Source: Desmodus rotundus
Lineage: Eukaryota > Chordata > Mammalia > Chiroptera > Phyllostomidae
Length of the DNA: 64,000 nt
Reading direction: 5' to 3'
Assembly (NCBI RefSeq): GCF_022682495.2
Contig: NC_071398.1
Coordinates: forward strand, 8,066,934-8,130,933
Every line of letters starts with the position of its first letter. Positions within the stretch are counted from its first letter, which is position 1. This document shows, one piece after another, positions 55,701 to 64,000 of the stretch. Position numbers and translations under genes: made by a program. The notes under the pieces are model-generated. The model saw only the letters and a program-made list of their open reading frames with translations. It made no database searches and was not told the origin of the DNA.

Positions 55701-58700
55701 AACGTCTTTGCTTCCACTCCGCGTTCTCGTCCTTATCTCAGTGCCCACCCCCAGAGCGCGGGGCCAGGGGCGCTCCCCACAGCCCTGCAGGCGACAGAAG
55801 ATGGAATGAGAGGGTGTCAGGAAGCGTCAGGAAGTGCAGAGCTCTGGCCCCACACACACACCTGCTGCATACAAGACCGTGAGCTCTACAGCTGGCGGGG
55901 CAGTGTAACACCGAGACCAGCGGCAGACGAAACCTCACGCCTCCCGAGTTTCTCTACAGGTCAGGAGATGGGAAGGGAAGGGTGGGGTAGGGGGTGGGGT
56001 GGGTAAGAGCATCCCTGGGGATCATTGTTGCACCACCTGCTCCAGGCTTTGGCAGGGCGAACTGCTCACGGAAGCTGTCCCCACCCACTCTGGACTATGA
56101 ACCCAAAGGCCAGGATTCCAATAATTTTGTGAAGACGTAGGCTGGACAGTCAAAACAGAGCAGCGTGAACATACCTATAAATTTTTGCATACCTCACAGC
56201 TGGGAAAATTTTCTCAATTCAGGCATTAAAAACAGGGATAGGAAATGCAAAACAGGGTAGGAGAGTATAATTCTCTGAGCAGAAGAGATATTTTTTACAA
56301 GTGTCTTAGGATCCTCAAAGTAAGAAAAGCCGACTCGGGGCAGACATGGGGGGACGACTAACCCTCCTCTCTTCTCCGGCCCAATTTCTCACTGTGCCCT
56401 TCCTGGCCTGTTCGGACGGAAGATGTCCGGTCTTACCTGAAGGAGCAGACTTCTTGGCAACCGAAAGCTTAAGCTGACTAGAAGAACCCACTTCGAAGTT
56501 GGGTTTTCTGCCTGTGATCTGCACAGAGAGCAAGCTGTCACCGTGGTGACCCAGGTGTTCTCGGACAGACTGTCTCTCCTCTGCGCTCAAGGACTCCCGC
56601 TGCAGCTGGAACACAAGACAGCCCAAGGGTTAGGCCACACCCTACAGAAGGGCGTTCCACACCCCCCCAGCATCATGTACTCCTGTCTGTGATCTCAGTG
56701 AGCAGACGGCGGGGCAGCGCAATATGCAGGCTCATGTGACAGTGGACCGCACCTCGAGCCTCGCACTGCTTTCTCACTGCGTGGAGCTCCGGAGAGGAAC
56801 TTTCATCCGCATTTCTACTTCGAGCCCCTCCCTCGAAAAACCTTAACACCCCCATTAAACGCCTGTCTCTTACACATAAGGTGCTGTGCGAGTCACTGTG
56901 GGGGTTGTGGTGGTTGTTGCACAGATGCGTTGACGGGGTCCTGCTGGACAGGACCCCAGCCCACAGCTGGGATGCACGCCCACCCTAAAGACAGCAAAAT
57001 GTGTACCCTCGGAGGAAAAGGACCACGGGGGAAGGAGCAGCTGACAGTAAAAGCAGGAAAATAGGCAGGGGTGCTGTGTCACTGAGACCACCACCACCTC
57101 TGTGTCTAACATGCGGAAGAGTTAGGTAAGTCACAGCCCACCCACAGCACTGAACAGCGTTCCCTCATGAGCAAGAACAAGGGTACCCTGTGAGATGGAT
57201 GAGCCAGCGACTGAACAGCGCACACATACGGCCTATTTTTGTTCAGAAACGACGCGTGTGCAGGCACACGAGGGGGAGGAAGGTGTGTATCCCCGCAGAT
57301 ACATAAAAAAGGTCTGAATAGCCAGACAAACGCACGCATCGGTGGATGCCTCTGTGGCGGGGAGTATGACCAAGGACAGGGATGTCACCTTGTATTTAAT
57401 ATTCTTCAGTATTAACTGAATTTTTATGAGCATCTCTTATTTCAGAGTAAAGATCAGAACGCCTTAGACTAAAAACAAAAATAAAGGGTGGGCACGGAGG
57501 AACAGAAGCACCAAATCGGTGGTAGGATGGCTCTCAAGATAAACACCGGGCCCCACACATGGAAATTTCAACCCTGAAGAAGCATACAGAAATATACAAA
57601 CGCCTCTACTTAATGAAAATACTTCTACTGAATTGTTAGAAATGGGATTTCCCCCTCCAGCCTCCCGCCAGACATCCGAGGATAATCGGGGGGACTTCCA
57701 GCTGGGCCTCGGATGCCCGTCCATCGGGAGACCTACGCTCCGCTCTGCTCCGCCGCATCAGCGGTCAGCCCCACTACCCAGCACAGAGGCCAGGATCGGC
57801 CGACCCCTGGGCCCCAGCGGAACCTCCCCACAGGAGGAGTACCCCAGAGACGTGTTCTCTGAGGCACCACACAGCTCACAGGCAAAGCACTTCTCAGCTT
57901 CTGTCCTAGTCTAAGTGAACTGATCTCCCCTTGGGTTACTTCCCCCGATTCTCTCGGCATCGTCTGACAGAGACCCAGGGATTCGTGGCCCACAGTCCGG
58001 GTTCCCAGCGAAGACAGTGTCTCCCGACATACCTCTCTCACTTCCACGAGGCCGGAAAGAGTCAGGGCCGAACACAGTTTAGATGCCGTCTTCACTCCGC
58101 CATTGTTGACTGCCAAGAGGAAACCCCGATCAATAGCTTTACAGGTCAGAGTAGGAAACATAATAAAGGCGCTCTCAGCGCATTAGAACAGTAACAACCT
58201 TTTGTGTTTAATGTTTATGTATTTTAGTGATATTTTAATTTGACTTGGTTATTCACAATTCTCTTACCTATGCTCGTAAGTCACAGCAATGGAACACAGT
58301 AATTCCATTACTCTTGTTTCTTACCGCTCTCTGCTTCTTGGAAACACCGAACCTCCCAGGGTTCTGAGAAAATGCCCGAGCATGAGGCTCGGACCCTCTA
58401 AAGTGACAAGTGCTCTATTCTCGCTTCCCAGTCCCGACAAAAGACACTGTGTTTGGTCACCCAAGGCTACATTCCTGGCAAGGAGCACGGATCTGCTCTC
58501 CGAGCCACAGTCTGTATTTCCACGTAGACATCTATACACTGCAAAGTGCTTTCGTTTCTGTTCTTATTTGACGAAATAACTCATCACATTTTGGTGGAAA
58601 GTCCAGCAGAAAACGCTAGTCCAGAGCTGACTCTGACACGTTGCCACTTGGACACATAAGAAGAGAGGTTTGTACTTCCTGGGCTCTCTCTGGCTCCTGT

Positions 58701-60430
58701 GAGTCCATAATCTCCTCGCTACCCCAGGCTCCCGTCACTGTTTTCAGGGAGGGCTTGAGGACCCTTCACGGCGCCTCCCCCGCAGCAATTCCTCACACAA
58801 TCCCTGCACCTTATGAAGCCCGGAACCTGACGCCACGCAGAGTGGACCCAAACCTCACCAGCTTTACCCGCCCCTGCGTGTGTCGTTTCTGTGCAATCTT
58901 CACACACTCGCAGGGGAGTGTGAGCACCGCGACAACCGAGACACAGGGTGGTCCACGGCTACGAGCTCCTGTGTTAGCCCTCACACGCCGCCTGCCCCAG
59001 CAAGCCCCGACTCGCTCTCCATCCTCCACCGCTCAGCTATTTCAAGAATGTTGTGTGAGCGAAACCGGACAGCATGCGACTTCTGAGAGCGGCTTCCTCA
59101 CTCCGTGTGACTCCCTCGAGATGCATCCGAGGCTTTGCACAGACAGAGCCCGTGCCTTTGTTTACTGCTGCAGAGCTTTCTGTGGTGTGGGCACAGCAAA
59201 GTTTGCCCGTCCACCTGCTGAAGGGCCCAGCCATTCTCCGGTAGGTACTTTCCTTCTGTCTTCCTACCTCCTGAGTCACGATCACAATTTCCTCAGATGT
59301 GTTGCTTTAGATTTTCATAATAATTTATCTCTAAGGAGAAGGTTCAGCTGTAGGAACACTGATCTCTAAACAGTATCTCCTGCTCAGAGAGATGCAACAA
59401 AAATACCTAAAGATTCGACCCTGTTAAAGGTTAGTCTTTCAAACGAAGATTTCCTTACCTACAGCTGTCTCTACCGGCTCTTTCAGAAAAAGACATCCTC
59501 CAGGCCGCAGGATCCGGGCCATCTCGGCCAAAATCTCAGCACTGTGCAGAGTGGTGCTTCCAGGAATCACCCCCGATAAAATAACATCAAAGCTGGACTC
59601 TTTGTGGGCAGCTGGAAAGAGGGAGGACTCTGTCAGCCATCACCTGGGCCCCATAACAGTCTCCCAAGCCCCCCGCACGTCCCCACAAGGGCTGCCGGCC
59701 TGGCCCAGAAGAATGCACATCTGCCGGTCCAGCAAATGCTTTTAGACACTGTTGCCGGCAAGGTCAACGGTGCTGCTCTCCCGCAGTCTTACTAATTCCT
59801 TTTTTTTAAATTTATTGATATTTAGAGAGAGGGGAAGGGAGAGTAGAACAATCAATTTATTGTTCCACTTATCTATGCATTCACTGGCTGATTCTTACAG
59901 GTGCCCGACCAGAGATTGAACCTGCAACCTAGGCATATCGGGATGATGCTCCAGCCAACTGAGCTACCTGGCCAGGGTAATTGCTTATCCTTTAATATGC
60001 TCAGGGAAAAAACTCAAAAAGGAAGCTGGATGACAAGTAACCTTTTAAAAATAAATGTGGAGTACCTAATAAGAAACAGGAGCATGCTTACACAAATCGT
60101 GAACTACACTCCTGAGGCCACTACATCTCAACTGCAATCAACAAAGGACCAGCCACTACTACCATGCGCCACCCGAAACAAAAACTGTTATCGAGGAATG
60201 GCAGAAATGCGGCACTCCCAGGGAAACCGGCCCATGCGCCCCCGCCCCGCCCTGTGAAGACAACAGTACTTACATTGCAGCAGCTGGTCGATGTTTTCCA
60301 CAGACACGCGGCCCTCGCTGCCAGTTAACGCCTGGAGCTTATCCACCAGGCCTTTCAGAGACTCCACCGGGGAGGACTTATCCCAGACCACCGCCACAAA
60401 CTGGCCAGCTGAGACCCCGAAGTCTGCCAT
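52678..60430 (-). CDS. CIAPIN1: CIAPIN1 (anamorsin), 8 coding exons, 312 aa
   Basis: Coding exons, in transcript order: 60430-60274, 59611-59459, 58109-58033, 56605-56437, 55410-55337, 54462-54347, 53383-53302, 52788-52678. They sum to 939 bases, 312 aa, the same as human. Anamorsin works with the diflavin reductase NDOR1 to supply electrons for cytosolic iron-sulfur assembly and also has anti-apoptotic roles. The N-terminus (about 1-172, [11 protein letters not shown]) is the methyltransferase-like fold. A linker follows, then the CIAPIN1 domain with motif A C237-X8-C246-X2-C249-X-C251 and motif B C274-X2-C277-X7-C285-X2-C288, all cysteines present. The protein ends N-L-H-D-A. All splice sites checked are GT-AG with phases that keep the frame. 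It lies tail to tail with CCL17. Only the coding part is annotated; the 5' non-coding exon was not found. Confidence 0.98.
53302..53383 (-). CDS. CIAPIN1: CIAPIN1 coding exon 7
   Basis: Encodes [18 protein letters not shown] and ends S-A-C-G-N, phase 0. Cys249 is split with exon 6. Donor GGAAAC|GTAAAT. Confidence 0.96.
54347..54462 (-). CDS. CIAPIN1: CIAPIN1 coding exon 6
   Basis: Encodes the acidic linker [13 protein letters not shown] and the start of motif A ([10 protein letters not shown]). Donor AACTG|GTAAGT. Confidence 0.96.
55337..55410 (-). CDS. CIAPIN1: CIAPIN1 coding exon 5
   Basis: Encodes [20 protein letters not shown], then E-D-E-S-A where human has E-D-D-S-M. Donor GAGCGCG|GTGAGT. 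Confidence 0.94.
56437..56605 (-). CDS. CIAPIN1: CIAPIN1 coding exon 4
   Basis: Encodes [11 protein letters not shown] through [12 protein letters not shown] to S-A-P-S. Acceptor TGTGTTCCAG, donor CTTCAG|GTAAGA. Confidence 0.95.
58033..58109 (-). CDS. CIAPIN1: CIAPIN1 coding exon 3
   Basis: Encodes [19 protein letters not shown] and V-E-V-R-E. Acceptor TCCTCTTGGCAG, donor GAGAGAG|GTATGT. Confidence 0.95.
59459..59611 (-). CDS. CIAPIN1: CIAPIN1 coding exon 2
   Basis: Encodes [14 protein letters not shown], the S-A-E-I-L-A-E helix, [11 protein letters not shown] and V-E-T-A-V. Acceptor TCTTTCCAG, donor GCTGTAG|GTAAGG. Confidence 0.96.
59797..59977 (-). mobile_element. Ves-type SINE, antisense, in CIAPIN1 intron
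   Basis: Minus strand reads CCCTGGCCAGGTAGCTCAGT, then B-box GGTTCAATCTC and GGTCGGGCACCTGTAAGAAT, with the A/T-rich tail near 59797-59815. It is diverged and lacks the GCCTGGGTTGCAGG segment of the 31267 copy, so it is an older or variant subfamily. Confidence 0.8.
60274..60430 (-). CDS. CIAPIN1: CIAPIN1 coding exon 1
   Basis: Starts with [11 protein letters not shown] and ends D-Q-L-L-Q plus one base. Donor CTGCAAT|GTAAGT. A candidate acceptor (GTGGTTTTTAG) lies about 18 bases before the ATG, so a separate upstream 5' UTR exon is expected. Confidence 0.97.
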
Positions 60431-60449
60431 TCCTGCGGCGCTGTGGACC

Positions 60450-63400
60450 TAAAAACCACGGGCCAGAGGAGGGTCAAAACTGAGCAGACACAAAAGTGCA
60501 ATTTCATCCATGAGGCACCATCGCATATGATCAGATCCACAACCCGATTCTGACCAGGGAGTGACGGCCATGCTAGAAAACCGTACTGACATGACAGTTC
60601 GAATAAGTGAGTCCACTATCCCTGGAGAGACCAAATAAGTAAGTAAGTAAGGAGGCTGAACACAGAAAGATTATTTTCCCTTTGATAAGAGACGGCTTGG
60701 CTCGACCAGCGCGTACAACACACAGGACATTAATTAGGCAGAAGTCTCACTCAGCGAGGGAGGCAGATAAACTGGCAGACATAACCCAGCCACAGCTTCG
60801 TTTTGTTTTGTTTTGTTTTAAAGAGACAAGTTATAAAATTTAGGAAATTGAATATTTTCCCTTTCATCAAAATATGATCAGTGTATCAGTGATCAATGGT
60901 ATCTACCATGTCTTCAACATTTAATATTAGCCAGACTGTTCAAAACACTTCCCATAAATCACCTCAGTTGAACTAGGTAGGTATTCATCCGTCTTACAGC
61001 CAGGGAACCGAGGCCACTGACTTAGCCCTGGTCACACAACTAGTCAGTGGGTCCACGGAGAGCTGGGGTGTGACTCTGAGTCCATGCAACTGACTGTGAA
61101 GCCTGTGCTTTCCCCCACGGAGAGTTCCCCCCACGGGGACCTTCTCTTCCACCTGATACTCTGACGGGCACAGAGTGTGCTCGCAGTGAGATCGGGTAAG
61201 GAGACAGCACTCCGCTCAGTTCTTCCTTTCTTTCTTAAACATTAATGCCGCCGAGTTTCCGACTTCAAACCGCTCTAGTAAACCACACAAAGACAGCAGC
61301 TGTGGTGGGGCACCAGGCATGGGTCAGTCTTAGGCTGAACACTCCGTCTTCTGCAGAGGTGGCTAACCAAGGACAACTGTGCCACCACAGACACTTTGGG
61401 GACTGGATTTAAGCCAGGTCCACTACCTGCTTCCTTCTTTACAAATGCTGGCTTCAAGTGACTTGCTCTTCTGCCTACAAAACATGCCCAGGTTAGCCAG
61501 TCACCCTTCACCACTGCAGTACTTTGGTTTCGTTGCTCATTTCCTAAAGGGGATACTAAATGTTTTCCTTTCTAGAGCAAAAGCAAACTCCTCAGTCTTC
61601 TGGATACAGGTCCTCCACGCTCTGGCTCCACGTGTACCCGCCACCTCTCCAGAGGGAATCCCCCTGTTCCCTGAAACACCGTTGGACTTTCATGCTACCC
61701 CGCCTCCTCCCTAGACCCTTCCGTGTGGAATGCACACACTCGATTGTCCTGGCCTGACCGCAGGTCACCAGGCAAGGACGCCGAGTGCTATGGGGCAGTC
61801 AGGATTCCTTAGTCACTGAATTATGGGTTTCAAATCCCTAAAACATGCACAATAAAAAAAACTTTTCAGTGTTTTATTGTCACATGACCCTGAGAAAGAG
61901 GACTTGCGAACCTAAGGCGAGCAGCTTAGGGTCAATGTCACAGTTCAGCAGCAGCCGGGGAAGACGGGAATGTGGATTGCTGGGTATTTGGTTATAAGAA
62001 ACAAATGGCCTATTTGTAGAATGATGCTGGATCAGGTTCTCCTTTGGGACACGAAAGAGCGACAAGCTCCCTGCCCAACAATGACAACCACAACCGTGCA
62101 CAAAGAATCCTCATGAAAGAACCAAGGGGCCACAGGTTACATAGTAGCTACAGAAAAACAAAACCCCAGATGTCTGGACCTTTCTGGAGGCCTTTATGGC
62201 GGCAGAGTTTTACACAGCACACATTTTGAACACAGGTGAACCAGGTTCTACCTACCACTAGCATCTTCTAGTTCATAGCTACGAGTCAGCTACTAGCTTC
62301 TCTTTTTTCTCATCAAAAAGGAGGGGTGATAAGCTCCTATTTCCAAGGCTGCTGTCAGAAATAAATGAGAAGATGGAAATATACAAAGCACTCAGCAGAG
62401 CCTGGCACACAAAGCCAATGAAACAACGTTCTGAAAACAGCTCCGAGGCCCCGCTTCTTGAGGGCCAGGAGGAACGCGAGCTTCCTTTTCACTGTCGGAA
62501 TCCCCCAGTGCAGGAAGGAGCTCGCTTGAGGACGCCTCACACAGCACTCCAGTGGGGCTGGGCCGGCAAAGCACGAGAATGAAAATGCTTCACGTTCCCT
62601 GTCCCCCCAGACTAATCTTCTATGGCTCATAAAATATACCGATTGAACATTAACCTCAAAAAACAGACACAGCCACCACTTTCGGCCAGCATTTTCCTAA
62701 TGCAATGGGAAAGAATGTTCTTTTAAATATCTAAAAGCCAAAGTGCGATGTTTTTCATCATCAGCGTTCTGTGTTGTCAATCTGTCTTTAACAACAACAA
62801 CAAAAAGCACAAGGAAAAACTGCCTGGCACTTAGGTCAGCATACTCAGAAGTGTGACTCAGAGCCCAGTTTCACAACTGAAAGGAGGTGGAGGGAAGGTC
62901 ACTGTCGCGTCCGTGGACGTGACTGCTAAGCACCTCTCCGCCCTGCCCTAGCCACTGCACACCCGTGCCCTGGCCCCTCTCAAACATTCCTGGCAGACAC
63001 TGACAGCAGATGTGTGAGAACAACTTCTGGAGACGCACTTGTTTATTTTTAAGGTACCCAGTAAACACCCAATCTGGAGGCATGTGCCTCCTCTCAAGGA
63101 TGAGTTGGGCCAAAATAAAAAACTAAGATAGACGTTTGGGTATCAGTGCAAACCAAAAAAACAACTCCTTTCAAGTCAGGTGCATAAAAATATCTGAGAA
63201 CCCTGACAGTTACCGGAACAGAAAACGTAACTAGAATGAACTGACTGACGCTTATGCACACACACAGAAAGAGGGAAAAGGGGATAATCAGCAAGGAGAC
63301 AGGAAACTCAAAGGAAAAGCTATGGAAGAGTGTCGCCAATCACATGTGGGTCAAGAGTTAAGGGTCTCAGAACGTATGTCCAAGTGCTACAATTTCCACA

Positions 63401-64000
63401 GAAGGGCTCCTTTGAAGATAAGTGACCAGCACTCAGAAAAAGAAAAAATAAAACCTCCGGGAGAGATCATCAGTGCTTTACCGAGATCCAGAGATACTAA
63501 TGTGCAACTTCAGGAGTCTCCCCCGCATTCATGCAGGGGAGAGCAAAACCACTCGCAAAGACGAGTTGGTAAAGGGTATGGGAAACAGATAGGAAAACAA
63601 AATTGTAAACACAACTGCAATCTAACTGCAAACACAAAATTTACGGAACGACGTGTTTAGCTCTCATCTTCGCTAATCCTTAATCCCAAAACCATTTACA
63701 TCTTCCTACTTCGGTGAACCCGTCCCTGATGACAGAGAGGCAGTGAGGCGCTCAAGCATTTACGTTTGTCTGGTTCTAGTCCCTGACCTTCCAGAGTCAC
63801 CCAGAGCTTGGCACTTAGCGTCTAACCGAACGCTTCCAGCCTTTTCTAAGTTTGCAAATCCGACACATCACCTGGGGGTATTTGTTAAAATTAAATGCCT
63901 GGACTACACCCAAATGCATTGAATCAACTCTCCCGAAGAAACGCCTGGGTATACGCCTTAGTAACAAGCATCCTATGTGATTCGTCCTATCTGGCAAGTT
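60450..64000. other. Upstream or intron 1 sequence of CIAPIN1
   Basis: No CpG island, promoter or coding exon is recognised. It contains an antisense MIR at about 60940-61110 ('cttacagccagggaaccgag'), a TAAG microsatellite near 60634-60650, a (GTTTT)n run near 60798-60818 and a MER5-like piece at about 63855-63935 ('cctgggggtatttgttaaaa'). The neighbouring human gene COQ9 is not seen. Confidence 0.5.

Noticed and set aside
58641..59369. 242-codon plus-strand frame in a CIAPIN1 intron
   Set aside because: Overlaps the intron between coding exons 2 and 3, no recognisable domain, no splice or promoter context.
1..64000. CRISPR array, bacterial operon or phage-like system
   Set aside because: The sequence is vertebrate nuclear DNA with spliced genes, SINEs and LINEs; tandem repeats present are microsatellites and minisatellites without spacers.

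Overview
The window is mammalian nuclear DNA, almost certainly from a bat. Its coding content is split over spliced exons with canonical GT-AG borders. The background holds old L1, L2 and MIR fragments shared by eutherians. Four tRNA-derived SINEs carry the GCCCTGGCTGG-type head and CCCAGTCAGGGCA box typical of the chiropteran Ves family. The genus cannot be told from sequence alone.

The gene order CCL22 (+), CX3CL1 (+), CCL17 (+), CIAPIN1 (-) matches the human 16q21 chemokine cluster. CCL22 (6432-10193, 93 aa) and CCL17 (41092-43150, 105 aa) are CC chemokines that share the receptor CCR4. Between them lies CX3CL1 (fractalkine, 15763-24508, 417 aa), a membrane-tethered CX3C chemokine on a mucin stalk. 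All three chemokines have the same three-coding-exon layout, with phase 1 and phase 2 introns, and look intact. CIAPIN1 (anamorsin) lies on the opposite strand (52678-60430). All eight coding exons are present and give 312 aa with both cysteine motifs that bind iron-sulfur clusters. Its 5' non-coding exon and promoter were not found and probably lie beyond the right edge.

Region by region: 1-6.4 kb is repeat-rich DNA upstream of CCL22; 6.4-12.0 kb is CCL22 with a long 3' UTR; 12-15.6 kb is spacer with an L1 3' fragment; 15.6-26.6 kb is CX3CL1; 26.6-40.9 kb is a gene-free spacer with Ves, L2, MIR and microsatellites; 40.9-43.3 kb is CCL17; 44.3-48.8 kb is an LTR retroelement; 49-51.8 kb is spacer; 51.8-60.45 kb is CIAPIN1; the remainder is CIAPIN1 upstream or first-intron sequence.

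The most notable points are four. The CX3CL1 mucin stalk contains a 15-unit in-frame 15-bp minisatellite. CCL17 has a longer, basic and hydrophilic C-terminal tail than human CCL17. The CCL17 promoter has a close pair of STAT-type palindromes. Between CCL17 and CIAPIN1 sits an LTR element with a tRNA-Lys-type primer site, mismatched LTRs and a repeated CACGTG/GCCATCTTGG module in its leader.
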